Assembly (NCBI RefSeq): GCF_004514425.2
Contig: NZ_MYFN02000001.1
Location: forward strand, 124,001-188,000
Direction: 5' to 3'
Source: Shinella sumterensis
GTDB lineage: Bacteria; Pseudomonadota; Alphaproteobacteria; Rhizobiales; Rhizobiaceae
Length of the DNA stretch: 64,000 nt
Shown: in pieces, positions 1 to 8,117 of the stretch
Position numbering within the stretch: the stretch's first letter is position 1
Layout of the letters: each line of letters starts with the position of its first letter
The notes under the pieces: model-generated
What the model was told of the DNA's origin: nothing
The model's input: the letters and a program-made list of their open reading frames with translations, nothing else
The model's database searches: none
Position numbers and translations under genes: made by a program

Positions 1-507
1 GTGTCGCTACGCGGCCTCATGCCGTCGGAACTCGCCAAGGGGCTGGGCTTCTTCCAGTCGAAGCCATCCTCCGCCTTCTCGCCCGTCGCCGTCACGCCGG
101 ATGAGCTCGGCACGGCCTGGGATGGCCGCAAACTCCATCTACCGCTTCTGGTCTCGCTCAATGGCAGCCCCTTCGGCAAGGCCAATGCGGGCATCGACAT
201 GGTGTTCGACTTCGCGCAGCTCGTCGCCCATGCCGCGAGGACCCGCCCGCTCGTCGCCGGCTCCATCATCGGCTCCGGCACCGTGTCCAACAGGTTCGAC
301 GGCGGTCCGGGCAAGCCGATCGCCGAGGGCGGTGCCGGCTATTCCTGCCTTGCGGAGCTGCGCACCATCGAGACCATCACCACCGGCGCGGCGAAGACGC
401 CGTTCCTCAAGTTCGGCGATGTCGTGCGCATCGAGATGAAGGACGAGACCGGCCACTCCATCTTCGGCGCCATCGAGCAGACGGTGACGCGCTACGAAAG
501 AGGCTGA
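1..507 (+). CDS. Fumarylacetoacetate hydrolase family protein, 3' part
   Basis: This is the C-terminal 168 residues of a fumarylacetoacetate hydrolase (FAH) fold protein. FAH-family enzymes cleave carbon-carbon bonds or isomerise or decarboxylate oxo-acids with a Mg2+ in the active site. Recognisable family features are the GSGTVSN segment near residue 92 and the C-terminal CLAELRTIETI and FLKFGDVVRIEMKD stretches, where the turn before the last strands is conserved. Family members are usually 280-340 residues, so about half the protein lies before base 1, and the GTG at base 1 is probably internal. The gene ends convergently with gabD, with a hairpin between them. The exact substrate cannot be read from this half. 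Confidence 0.8.
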   Translation: MSLRGLMPSELAKGLGFFQSKPSSAFSPVAVTPDELGTAWDGRKLHLPLLVSLNGSPFGKANAGIDMVFDFAQLVAHAARTRPLVAGSIIGSGTVSNRFDGGPGKPIAEGGAGYSCLAELRTIETITTGAAKTPFLKFGDVVRIEMKDETGHSIFGAIEQTVTRYERG

Positions 508-571
508 GCCAGCACGGCATTCCCCTGCTCTGTAAAGGCGACGATTTCGCCCGCACCGACGTCGACAGGGC

Positions 572-606
572 ATGAAGGCCGCCCGCGTCATGCGGGCGAC
601 CTTCAT
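572..606. terminator. Bidirectional hairpin between the FAH gene and gabD
   Basis: Arms ATGAAGG (572-578) and CCTTCAT (600-606) enclose arms CGCCCGC (580-586) and GCGGGCG (592-598), with a single C/A mismatch at 579/599 and a 5-base loop. It lies between two convergent stop codons, so it can serve both transcripts. There is no clear T-run on either side. Confidence 0.7.
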
Positions 607-609
607 TCA

Positions 610-2091
610 TCAGGCGAGGTCGCCGATGCAGACATATTTCATTTCCAGATAGTCTTCCGCACCATGGGCCGAGCCTTCGCGGCCGAGGCCGGATTGCTTG
701 ATGCCGCCGAAGGGCGCGGCTTCAGAGGAAATGAGGCCCGTATTGACGCCCACCATGCCGTATTCCAGCGCCTCGGCCACCTTCCAGACCTTCTTCAGGT
801 CGCCGGCATAGAAGTAGGCGGCGAGACCGAATTCGGTGTCGTTCGCCTGTTCGATGACGTCCTCGACCGTGTCGAAACGGAAGAGCGGCGCGAGCGGGCC
901 GAACGTCTCCTCCCGCGCGACCGTCATGCCGCGGGCGACGCCCTTCAGCACGGTCGGCTCGAAGAAGGTGCCCTTGCCGGCCACCCGCTTGCCGCCGGAA
1001 ACCACCGTCGCGCCCTTGGAAACGGCATCGGCGATATGGGCCTCGACCTTCTCGATCGCGGCTTCCTCGATCAGCGGACCGACCGTCGTGCCCTTGGCGA
1101 AACCGTCACCGACGGAAAGTTCGGCCACCTTCCTGGCCAGCTTCTCGGCAAAGGCGTCGTAGACGTTCGACTGCACATAGAGCCGGTTGGCGCAGACGCA
1201 GGTCTGTCCGGCATTGCGATACTTGGAGGCCATGGCGCCTTCCACGGCGGCGTCGAGATCCGCATCGTCGAAAACGATGAAGGGCGCGTTGCCGCCGAGC
1301 TCCAGGCTCATCTTCTTGATCTGGTCCGCGCACTGGCGCATCAGGATGCGCCCGACTTCCGTCGAGCCCGTGAAGGAGATCTTGCGGACCTTCGGATTGT
1401 AGCACAGTTCCTTGCCGATCGCCGGACCGTCCGTGCCGAGCACGATGTTGAACACACCGGCGGGAATGCCGGCCCGCTCGGCCAGAACGGCGAGCGCAAT
1501 GGCCGAAAGCGGCGTCAGCTCGGCAGGCTTGGAAACTACCGTGCAGCCCACGGCGAGCGCCGGCGCCACCTTGCGGGCGATCATCGCGGTCGGGAAATTC
1601 CAGGGCGTGATCGTGCCGACCACGCCGACCGGCTGCTTGATGACCATCATGCGCTTGTCCGCACTGGCGGCGGGGATCGTCTCGCCGTTGATGCGCTTTG
1701 CTTCTTCCGCATACCATTCCACATAGGAGGCGGCATAGAGGATCTCGCCCTTGGCCTCGGCCAGCGGCTTGCCCATTTCGGCGGTCAGGATGGCGGCAAG
1801 CTCGTCGGCATGGGCGATCATCAGATCGAACCACTTGCGAAGGAGAATGCTGCGCTCCTTTGCCGGCCGCGCGGCCCAGGCGGGCTGAACCCGGTAGGCG
1901 GCGTCGATTGCGGCCTTCGTCTCGGTCGCCCCCATTTCCGGCAGGGTCGCCAGTGTCTCGCCGGTCGCGGGATTGAGCACGTCGAAGGTTCCGGCCGCGC
2001 TGTCGCTGATCCACTTGCCGTCCACATAGCCGGCATCGCGCAGCAGGTCGCCCGACGTGAAGTGCCGGGTCAGAGCATCATAGAAAGCCAT
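610..2091 (-). CDS. gabD: NAD(P)-dependent succinate-semialdehyde dehydrogenase
   Basis: The protein oxidises succinate semialdehyde to succinate, the second step of GABA breakdown, in the cytoplasm. It has 493 residues, the usual length for GabD. The Rossmann segment PWNFP is at about 164-168, the general base is E264 in LELGGN, and the catalytic cysteine is C298 in GQTC. The FTGSTEVGR block and the C-terminal [15 protein letters not shown] are typical of the SSADH subfamily. The start at 2091 is preferred over an in-frame ATG 33 bases upstream because AAAGGA sits just before it. It follows gabT on the same strand after 91 bases that contain a strong hairpin. A close paralogue lies at 60977-62434. 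Confidence 0.9.
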   Translation of the reverse strand: MAFYDALTRHFTSGDLLRDAGYVDGKWISDSAAGTFDVLNPATGETLATLPEMGATETKAAIDAAYRVQPAWAARPAKERSILLRKWFDLMIAHADELAAILTAEMGKPLAEAKGEILYAASYVEWYAEEAKRINGETIPAASADKRMMVIKQPVGVVGTITPWNFPTAMIARKVAPALAVGCTVVSKPAELTPLSAIALAVLAERAGIPAGVFNIVLGTDGPAIGKELCYNPKVRKISFTGSTEVGRILMRQCADQIKKMSLELGGNAPFIVFDDADLDAAVEGAMASKYRNAGQTCVCANRLYVQSNVYDAFAEKLARKVAELSVGDGFAKGTTVGPLIEEAAIEKVEAHIADAVSKGATVVSGGKRVAGKGTFFEPTVLKGVARGMTVAREETFGPLAPLFRFDTVEDVIEQANDTEFGLAAYFYAGDLKKVWKVAEALEYGMVGVNTGLISSEAAPFGGIKQSGLGREGSAHGAEDYLEMKYVCIGDLA

Positions 2092-2121
2092 TGTCGTTCC
2101 TTTCGGGCAGCAAAGCGCCTT

Positions 2122-2145
2122 CACCCGGAGCCTCTGCTCCGGGTG
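2122..2145 (-). other. Intercistronic hairpin between gabT and gabD
   Basis: Perfect 10-base arms, CACCCGGAGC (2122-2131) and GCTCCGGGTG (2136-2145), close a 4-base CTCT loop. It lies in the gabT-gabD gap and could lower read-through into gabD or stabilise the gabT message. No T-run follows, so it is not a classic terminator. Confidence 0.6.
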
Positions 2146-2182
2146 TCGCTTGCTTCATCATGTGTCGTCTGTCTCGTACCGC

Positions 2183-3457
2183 TCAGCCGCGGGCTTCGAT
2201 CATCGCCGCTTCGAGGATATCAAGGCCTTCGGCAAAGACGTCGTCCTGGATGGTGATCGGCGCGAGGAAGCGGATGACGTTGCCGTGCACGCCGCAGGTC
2301 AGCAGGATCAGGCCCTTTTCGAGCGCTTTCAGGCGAACCTTGTTGGCGAATTCGGCGCTCGGCTGCTTCGTCGCGACGTCGTTGAACTCGACGGCGTTCA
2401 TGAAGCCCGGGCCGCGGATGTCGACGATTTCAGGAACCTTGTCGCGCAGCGATGCGAGGCGCTGCTTGAGGCGTGCACCGAGGTTTTCCGCGCGGTTGCA
2501 CAGGTCTTCGTCCTTGATGACATCGAGAACGGCATGGGCCGCCGCAACGCCGATCGGGCTGCCGGCATAGGTGCCGCCCAGGCCGCCCGGGCCGGGTGCG
2601 TCCATGATGTCGGCGCGGCCGGTGACGGCCGCGATCGGGAAGCCGCCGCCAAGGCCCTTGGCCATGGTCACGAGGTCGGCCGTGACGCCGAAATGCTCCA
2701 TGGCGAACAGCTTGCCGGTACGGGCAAAGCCGGTCTGGACTTCATCGGCGATCAGCAGGATGCCGTGCTTGTCGCAGATTTCGCGGATCGCCTTCATGAA
2801 GTTGACCGGAACCGGATAAAAGCCGCCTTCGCCCTGCACCGGCTCGATGATGATCGCGGCGACGCGGTTCGGGTCCACATCGGCGGCAAAGAGCTTCTTC
2901 AGTACATCGAGCGACTGCTCGACGGTCGTGCCGTGCATCTCGACCGGGAACGGTGCATGGTAGATGTCGGCCGGCATGGCGCCGAAGCCGACCTTGTAGG
3001 GAACGACCTTGCCGGTCAGCGCCATGCCCATGAAGGTGCGGCCGTGGAAGGCGCCGGAAAATGCGATGACAGCCTGGCGGCCGGTGGCGGCGCGGGCGAT
3101 CTTCACGGCGTTCTCGACGGCTTCGGCACCGGTGGTGACGAAGATCGTCTTCTTCTCGAAATCGCCGGGGGTGATGGCGTTCAGGCGCTCGGCGAGTTCC
3201 ACATAGTTTTCATAGGGCACGACCTGGTGGCAGGTATGCGTGAAGCGGTCGAGCTGCTTCTTGACGGCCTCGATGACGCGCGGATGGCGATGGCCGGTGT
3301 TGACGACGGCGATGCCGGCGGCGAAATCGATGTAGCGATTGCCTTCCTTGTCCCAGATCTCCGCATTTTCCGCGCGGTCGGCGTAGATCTGCGTGGTCAT
3401 GCCCACGCCGCGCGAAATAGCGGCGTTCTTGCGGTCGGTCAGCGGGGAGGCGGTCAT
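2183..3457 (-). CDS. gabT: 4-aminobutyrate--2-oxoglutarate transaminase
   Basis: This class III PLP aminotransferase transfers the amino group of GABA (or a related omega-amino acid) to 2-oxoglutarate, giving succinate semialdehyde and glutamate. It has 424 residues. Visible family features are the VTTGAEAVENAVKIAR cofactor-binding segment, SGAFHGRT, LLIADEVQTGF with D238, and the PLP lysine K267 in TMAKGLGGG. The start at 3457 has an AGGA ribosome site 7 bases upstream. An upstream in-frame ATG at 3499 lies inside the likely operator and lacks such a site. The gene is divergent from the MerR/XRE/cupin regulator and leads into gabD. 5-aminovalerate transaminase activity is a possible alternative. 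Confidence 0.92.
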   Translation of the reverse strand: MTASPLTDRKNAAISRGVGMTTQIYADRAENAEIWDKEGNRYIDFAAGIAVVNTGHRHPRVIEAVKKQLDRFTHTCHQVVPYENYVELAERLNAITPGDFEKKTIFVTTGAEAVENAVKIARAATGRQAVIAFSGAFHGRTFMGMALTGKVVPYKVGFGAMPADIYHAPFPVEMHGTTVEQSLDVLKKLFAADVDPNRVAAIIIEPVQGEGGFYPVPVNFMKAIREICDKHGILLIADEVQTGFARTGKLFAMEHFGVTADLVTMAKGLGGGFPIAAVTGRADIMDAPGPGGLGGTYAGSPIGVAAAHAVLDVIKDEDLCNRAENLGARLKQRLASLRDKVPEIVDIRGPGFMNAVEFNDVATKQPSAEFANKVRLKALEKGLILLTCGVHGNVIRFLAPITIQDDVFAEGLDILEAAMIEARG

Positions 3458-3492
3458 GGCGCTATCCTGAATCTGGAGGCTTCGATCAATAA

Positions 3493-3560
3493 CTTGCATT
3501 TTTTCTGCAAGCTTCGAGTGGAATTCCTACATTTTTTCTGCAAGAATGCAACTGGCATTC
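3493..3560. promoter_or_regulatory. Repeated palindromic element between gabT and its divergent regulator
   Basis: An exact 15-base direct repeat, CATTTTTTCTGCAAG, occurs at 3497-3511 and 3530-3544, 33 bases apart (about three helical turns). The first copy is part of an inverted repeat, CTTGCA (3493-3498) and TGCAAG (3506-3511). Directly after the second copy is another inverted repeat, GAATGC (3544-3549) and GCATTC (3555-3560). It lies 36-103 bases before gabT and about 90 bases before the regulator, as expected for a shared operator. Binding by that regulator is inferred. Confidence 0.65.
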
Positions 3561-3646
3561 TGCGCGGGAAATGCGACCGATTTTCAGGCCGCCCGCCCGC
3601 GTGGGTGTGTATAAGCGAAACGAACACAGAATCAGGGATTGGCGCG

Positions 3647-4462
3647 ATGGGTTCCCCGGAACCGGTGCACTATAAGGTGACGGAGGCGGCACGCCTTGCC
3701 GGCGTCTCGGCCTCCACGCTGAGGCTATGGGAGACGCAGGGTCTCGTCGTGCCCGGCCGCTCGGACACCGGCCACCGGCAGTACAGCGCCGACGATGTCA
3801 ACCGCCTCAAGCGCATTGCCTGGTATCGCACCGAGCGCGGCCTCAACCCGGCCGCGATCCGCGAGGCGCTGGAGGCGGAAGAGCCTGCGGCGGAAACGCA
3901 GGCGTCGGACGGCGATGCGCCGCAGGGCATCGGCCGCAAGTTCCGCAGCCTGCGCCATGCCGAGGGAAAGACGCTGGAGCAGGTGGCCGGCGATATCGGC
4001 ATCGCGACCTCCGTTCTCTCCACCTTCGAACGCACCTCGCAGGGCGTGACCTTCCGCGTGCTGCACGATCTCGCCGACTATTACGGCACGACCGTCTCCA
4101 AGCTTTCCGGCGAGGAGGAGACCGACAACCGTGCGGTGGTGCGCTCGGGGGAATGGAAGCTGTGGCCGGAGACATCGCCGGGCGTGACCGTGCAGGTGCT
4201 GGCCGACGGCCGCAACATGATGGATTGCCACCGTTTCGTGCTGGCGCCCGGCGCCACCTCTGACGGCGCCTACCAGCACGACGGCGAGGAATTCGTCCAT
4301 GTCCTGGCGGGGCGCGTCGAGATCGTGCTCGACGGCCACGAATTCCACGACCTCGGCCCCGGCGACAGCCTCTATTTCGAGAGCACCCGCCACCATTCCT
4401 GGCACAACAGCCATGACGGCGAGACGGTGCTGATCTGGATCAACACCCCGCCGACCTTCTGA
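3647..4462 (+). CDS. MerR / XRE / cupin three-domain transcriptional regulator
   Basis: The 271-residue protein has three recognisable parts. Residues 8-75 form a MerR-type winged helix (KVTEAARLAGVSASTLRLWE, then SDTGHRQYSADDVNRLKRI). Residues 97-155 form a second helix-turn-helix of the XRE/HTH_3 type (LEQVAGDIGIATSVLSTFER). Residues 190-265 form a cupin_2 domain (HDGEEFVHVLAGRVEI, then LGPGDSLYFESTRHHSWHN) that may bind a small effector. MerR proteins and XRE-cupin proteins are each common; all three in one chain is unusual. Start 3647 is the ATG at which the MerR homology begins; the reading frame is open much further upstream by chance. It probably controls the divergent gabT-gabD genes and itself. 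Confidence 0.88.
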   Translation: MGSPEPVHYKVTEAARLAGVSASTLRLWETQGLVVPGRSDTGHRQYSADDVNRLKRIAWYRTERGLNPAAIREALEAEEPAAETQASDGDAPQGIGRKFRSLRHAEGKTLEQVAGDIGIATSVLSTFERTSQGVTFRVLHDLADYYGTTVSKLSGEEETDNRAVVRSGEWKLWPETSPGVTVQVLADGRNMMDCHRFVLAPGATSDGAYQHDGEEFVHVLAGRVEIVLDGHEFHDLGPGDSLYFESTRHHSWHNSHDGETVLIWINTPPTF

Positions 4463-4464
4463 CG

Positions 4465-4773
4465 CTACTCGGCCGCGACGATGTGGAAGGCGCGCGGTTC
4501 GGCCTCCCTGGCGGTGCCGCCCATCAGGTAGATGAGACAGCTCGTGCGCAGCAGCGACGCGAAGTTCGACACCGTGCCGTTGCGCTCCAGCGCCTCGTCA
4601 TAGAGCGTCGAGAGAAAGCGGGACGTCGACATGCCCTGACCGCTGGCGATCTCGTCGATCAGCACCCAGAAGGCCGCCTCGAGCTGGATGCTCGTCGAAT
4701 GCCCGCCGATGCGCACCGACCGGTTGACGGGCCGGTAGCGTTGCGGATCCTGGCCCGCGAAAACCTCACACAT
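4465..4773 (-). CDS. Ribbon-helix-helix domain protein
   Basis: A 102-residue protein of the RHH_4 type found widely in Rhizobiales. The core SVRIGGHSTSIQLEAAFWVLIDEIA gives the DNA-binding strand and first helix, followed by GMSTSRFLSTLYDEAL and NFASLLRTSCLIYLMG. The start MCEVFAG at 4773 has GGAGG 8 bases upstream; an ATG two codons earlier is too close to that site. The role is unknown, though the fold suggests a small DNA-binding regulator. It ends convergently with the preceding regulator gene, two bases away, and is transcribed away from the VOC/GMC module. Confidence 0.75.
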   Translation of the reverse strand: MCEVFAGQDPQRYRPVNRSVRIGGHSTSIQLEAAFWVLIDEIASGQGMSTSRFLSTLYDEALERNGTVSNFASLLRTSCLIYLMGGTAREAEPRAFHIVAAE

Positions 4774-4985
4774 TGGCATATCCTCCAGTCTTGTTTTTAT
4801 GCCCTCGATTATGCGGCGACGCTTGTATTTGGTCAAATCATCCCGGCGCGCGCGAACAGATAAAAATTCCTTCTCCATATACTCCGGAAATGAAAATCCA
4901 TGTGCGGTAACGGGCTGCTACCCGCAGCCCCGATTCCGGACGCACACTCCTTCTACAAGCGAACTGCAAGCGGGGGAAACCAGGC

Positions 4986-5381
4986 GTGGCGAAGACGATA
5001 CATTCCATGATCCGTGTTCTGGACGAAGACCGGTCCGTGGATTTCTACAACAGGGCCTTCGGCCTCGAAATCGCCGAGCGGCTGGATTTCGAGACCTTCA
5101 CGCTCGTCTACATGAGCAATGCCGAAAGCGAATTCGAACTCGAGCTGACGATCAACAAGGGCCGCACCGAACCTTACAATCTCGGCGATGGCTACGGCCA
5201 TCTCGCCGTCTCGGTGTCCGATCTCGACAGCGAGCATGCCCGCGTCTCCGCGCTCGGCTTCACCACCGGCAAGATCGTCGAATTCAACCGGGACGGCGGC
5301 CTGCTTGCCCGCTTCTTCTTCGTCACCGATCCGGATGGCTACAAGATCGAGGTTCTGCAGCGGCACGGCCGCTACAAGTAA
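4986..5381 (+). CDS. VOC (glyoxalase/bleomycin-resistance fold) family protein
   Basis: A 131-residue vicinal-oxygen-chelate protein resembling lactoylglutathione lyase (glyoxalase I), with paired beta-alpha-beta modules: HSMIRVLDEDRSVDFYNRAFG, then GYGHLAVSVSDLDSEHARV, ending FFVTDPDGYKIEVLQ. Metal ligands of this family are normally a His and a Glu in each half; H6, E58 or nearby acids, H72 and E122 are candidates. The start is GTG at 4986, preceded by GGGGGAAACC. It is the first gene of a same-strand run with the GMC dehydrogenase, so it may handle a reactive carbonyl or a lactone-like product. Glyoxalase I activity itself is not established. Confidence 0.75.
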   Translation: MAKTIHSMIRVLDEDRSVDFYNRAFGLEIAERLDFETFTLVYMSNAESEFELELTINKGRTEPYNLGDGYGHLAVSVSDLDSEHARVSALGFTTGKIVEFNRDGGLLARFFFVTDPDGYKIEVLQRHGRYK

Positions 5382-5438
5382 AGAGGCCGGCGGCCCGGGG
5401 GAGGCCGCCCGCCATGAATGCAACGGGAGGAACGTGAC

Positions 5439-5969
5439 ATGACGACCATCTACGAGCAGCGCCCCGGCATTTCCCGGCGCGAGCTTCTGAAGCGCGGCAC
5501 GGTCGGCGCCGCACTCATCATCGCCGGCAACGCCGTCATCAGCCCCGACCGCGCGTGGGGCATGGAAACGACGGCGCTGAAGCCGGAGACCATGGCGACG
5601 CTGATCAAGCTCGCCCGTGACATTTACCCGCACGACGCGATTTCCGATCGCTTCTACGCCATCGCCGTCAAGGGTCACGAGACCAAGGCCGGCACGGACG
5701 CCGCGCACAAGACGCTGATCGAGGACGGCATTGCCGATCTCGACAAGCGCGCCGGCGCCAACGGTTATCGCGGCCTCGGCTGGGAAGACGACCGCGTCGC
5801 GATCCTGCGCGACATCGAGGCGACACCGTTCTTCCAGGCGGTGCGCGGCGATCTCGTCGTCTCCTTCTACAACCAGAAGGAACTCTGGCCGCATTTCGGC
5901 TACGAGGGCGAATCCTACTCGAAGGGCGGGTACATCGCCCGCGGTTTCGACGACATCGAATGGCTTTGA
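5439..5969 (+). CDS. Tat-exported small subunit of a GMC-type dehydrogenase (gluconate 2-dehydrogenase subunit 3-like)
   Basis: The 176-residue protein begins with a twin-arginine signal (SRRELLKRG followed by a hydrophobic run to about residue 40). The rest resembles the small (gamma) subunit of membrane FAD dehydrogenases such as gluconate, sorbitol or glucose dehydrogenase. The start MTTIYEQ at 5439 has GGGAGG upstream. In these complexes the small subunit carries the Tat signal and takes the folded FAD subunit across the membrane; the large subunit just downstream has no signal of its own, in agreement. It is followed by the large subunit (77-base gap) and a cytochrome c. Confidence 0.82.
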   Translation: MTTIYEQRPGISRRELLKRGTVGAALIIAGNAVISPDRAWGMETTALKPETMATLIKLARDIYPHDAISDRFYAIAVKGHETKAGTDAAHKTLIEDGIADLDKRAGANGYRGLGWEDDRVAILRDIEATPFFQAVRGDLVVSFYNQKELWPHFGYEGESYSKGGYIARGFDDIEWL

Positions 5970-6046
5970 CGACGGTCTGACGGCCAGCGCCGGAGGAGGC
6001 GCGGCCGCATGGCGCAACGCCGACCGTCCCGTTTCAGGAGGAAACC

Positions 6047-7618
6047 ATGGCAGCTCCTTACGATCTCAACGACGACAGCGTGGTCGTCATCATCGGTTCC
6101 GGTGCCGGCGGCGGTACGCTGGGCAACGAACTGGCGCAGAAGGGCATCGACGTCGTCGTGCTCGAATCCGGCGCGCGGCACGAACACGAGGACTTCATCA
6201 ACGACGAGTGGGACAGTTTTGCCCAGCTCGCCTGGCTCGATCACCGCACGACGGGCGGCGGCTGGCGTGTGGCCAAGGACTTCCCGAACCTGCCGGCCTG
6301 GATCGTCAAGGCGGTCGGCGGCACCACCACCCACTGGGCCGGCGCCTCGCTGCGCTTCCAGGAGCACGAGTTCAGGACGCTCAGCCATTACGGCAAGATC
6401 GACGGCGCCAACCTGCTCGACTGGCCGATCACGCTCGCCGAGCTGGAGCCCTACTACGCCAAGGCCGAAGACAAGATGGGCGTGACCCGCACCAACGGCA
6501 TCGAGGGCCTGCCGGGCAACAACAACTTCAAGATCCTCAAGGCCGGCGCCGACAAGCTCGGCTACAAGGAATGTCACACCGGCAACATGGCGATCAACTC
6601 CGCCGATCGCGACGACCGCATGAGCTGTCAGCAGACCGGCTTCTGTTTCCAGGGCTGCAAATGGGGCGCCAAATGGTCGACGCTCTATACGGAAATCCCC
6701 AAGGGGGAGGCCACCGGCAAGCTGGAGGTGCGCCCGCAGTCGCATGTCGTGAAGATCGAGCATGATGCCAGCGGCAAGGTCAATGCCGTGGTCTATGCCG
6801 ACAAGGACGGCAAGCTGCACAGCCAGAAGGCCCGCATCGTCGCCGTCGCCGGCAACTCCATCGAAAGCCCGCGCCTGCTGCTCAACTCGGCCTCGGCGAA
6901 GTTCCCCGACGGCCTTGCCAACTCTTCCGGCCAGGTCGGCAAGAACTACATGCGCCACACGACGGGCTCGGTCTATGCCGTGTTCGAGAAGCCCGTGCAC
7001 ATGTATCGCGGCACCACCATGGCCGGCATCATCAGGGACGAGGCGAAGCACGATCCGTCGCGCGGCTTCGTCGGCGGCTACGAGCTGGAAACGCTCTCCC
7101 TCGGGGTGCCCTTCATGGCGGCCTTCCTCGATCCCGGCGGCTGGGGCCGCTCGTTTGCCTCGGCGATGGACAGCTACGCCAACATGGCGGGCCTGTGGAT
7201 CGTCGGCGAGGACATGCCGCAGGAACAGAATGCCGTGAAGCTGCACGGCGAACTGAAGGACCAGTACGGCATGCCGATCCCGGATGTCTGGTTCACCGAT
7301 CACGCCAACGACGTCGCGATGCGCAACCATGCCTACCAGCAGGGGCAGGCGCTCTACGAAGCCGTCGGCGCGACGCGCAGCTTCCCCACGCCGCCCTATC
7401 CATCCACGCACAATCTCGGCACAAACCGCATGAGCGAGAAGGCAAGCGACGGCGTGGTCAACAAGTGGGGCCAGACGCACGACATCAAGAACCTGTTCGT
7501 GTCGGACGGCAGCCAGTTCACGACGGGCGGCGCGGAAAACCCGACGCTCACCATCGTGTCGCTTGCGATCCGCCAGGCGGATTACATCGCCAAGGAAATG
7601 GCCGCCGGCTCGATCTGA
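6047..7618 (+). CDS. GMC family FAD-dependent dehydrogenase, large subunit
   Basis: The 523-residue protein is a glucose-methanol-choline oxidoreductase, probably oxidising a sugar, sugar acid or polyol at the periplasmic side. The FAD-binding Rossmann motif GSGAGGG is at 17-23 and the GGTTTHWAG segment at 91-99. C194-x5-C200-x3-C204 matches the [3Fe-4S]-binding arrangement of FAD-glucose and fructose dehydrogenase catalytic subunits. The C-terminal HNLGTNRM supplies the likely catalytic histidine, followed by DGSQFTTGGAENPTLTI. The start has AGGAGG upstream. It lacks a signal peptide and is expected to be co-exported with the preceding Tat-signal subunit, passing electrons to the downstream cytochrome c. 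The substrate cannot be assigned. Confidence 0.88.
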   Translation: MAAPYDLNDDSVVVIIGSGAGGGTLGNELAQKGIDVVVLESGARHEHEDFINDEWDSFAQLAWLDHRTTGGGWRVAKDFPNLPAWIVKAVGGTTTHWAGASLRFQEHEFRTLSHYGKIDGANLLDWPITLAELEPYYAKAEDKMGVTRTNGIEGLPGNNNFKILKAGADKLGYKECHTGNMAINSADRDDRMSCQQTGFCFQGCKWGAKWSTLYTEIPKGEATGKLEVRPQSHVVKIEHDASGKVNAVVYADKDGKLHSQKARIVAVAGNSIESPRLLLNSASAKFPDGLANSSGQVGKNYMRHTTGSVYAVFEKPVHMYRGTTMAGIIRDEAKHDPSRGFVGGYELETLSLGVPFMAAFLDPGGWGRSFASAMDSYANMAGLWIVGEDMPQEQNAVKLHGELKDQYGMPIPDVWFTDHANDVAMRNHAYQQGQALYEAVGATRSFPTPPYPSTHNLGTNRMSEKASDGVVNKWGQTHDIKNLFVSDGSQFTTGGAENPTLTIVSLAIRQADYIAKEMAAGSI

Positions 7619-7635
7619 TATTTCCGCGATCCTCC

Positions 7636-7657
7636 CCGGCCGCCTTCGGGCGGCCGG
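7636..7657 (+). other. UUCG-type intercistronic hairpin
   Basis: Arms CCGGCCGCC (7636-7644) and GGCGGCCGG (7649-7657) close a TTCG tetraloop, an extra-stable RNA fold. It lies 18 bases after the GMC gene stop and before the cytochrome gene. Without a T-run it is more likely a message stabiliser or partial terminator. Confidence 0.6.
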
Positions 7658-7730
7658 TGATCGCGTGCGGCCGGCAGGCCGCGCCAACTCCGGCCGGCTC
7701 ACGCCGGCCGCCTTTTCGATGGAACGACGC

Positions 7731-8111
7731 ATGAAGACGCTTGCCGCCCTGATCCTCCTGACGCTTTCCTCGACCGCGCTGGCAGCCGAAGGCTCCGCCG
7801 AGGCGGGAAAGGTCGTGTTCAAGAAATGCACCGCCTGTCACAATGCCGAGCAGGCGACGAACAAGGTCGGCCCGCATCTGGACGGCGTCGTCGGCCGGCC
7901 CGCGGCGGCGCTTGCCGACTACACGAACTATTCCGATGCCATGAAGGAAGAAGGCGCCAAGGGCCTGACATGGGACGAGGCGACGCTCGCCACCTATCTC
8001 GCCGGCCCGAAGAAGATGATCCCCAAGACGCGCATGGCCTTTTCCGGCCTCAAGTCCGAGCAGGACATCGCCGACGTCATCGCCTATCTGAAATCGGTCA
8101 AGGCGCAGTAA
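7731..8111 (+). CDS. Class I cytochrome c, exported
   Basis: A 126-residue monohaem cytochrome c with a Sec signal peptide (MKTLAALILLTLSSTALA, cleavage after ALA). Haem is attached at CTACH, and the distal methionine ligand is in the KMIPKTRMAF segment, as in cytochrome c2-type proteins. The start at 7731 has GGAA upstream; an ATG four codons earlier does not. Its place after the GMC large subunit makes it the probable electron acceptor of that dehydrogenase. The membrane-bound relatives usually use a di- or tri-haem cytochrome subunit, so a soluble monohaem partner is a difference here. The stop is 6 bases from the convergent DMT gene. Confidence 0.88.
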   Translation: MKTLAALILLTLSSTALAAEGSAEAGKVVFKKCTACHNAEQATNKVGPHLDGVVGRPAAALADYTNYSDAMKEEGAKGLTWDEATLATYLAGPKKMIPKTRMAFSGLKSEQDIADVIAYLKSVKAQ

Positions 8112-8117
8112 GCCCGC

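Noticed and set aside
664-2256. Long open frame opposite gabD (530 codons)
   Set aside because: It lies fully over gabD on the other strand, its translation is arginine/glycine/histidine-rich without any domain, and GabD has all its motifs. It is a GC-rich shadow frame.
2150-3646. Upstream extension of the MerR/XRE/cupin frame to 770 codons
   Set aside because: The extra 499 codons lie over gabT on the opposite strand and match no domain; the MerR homology begins right at the ATG at 3647.
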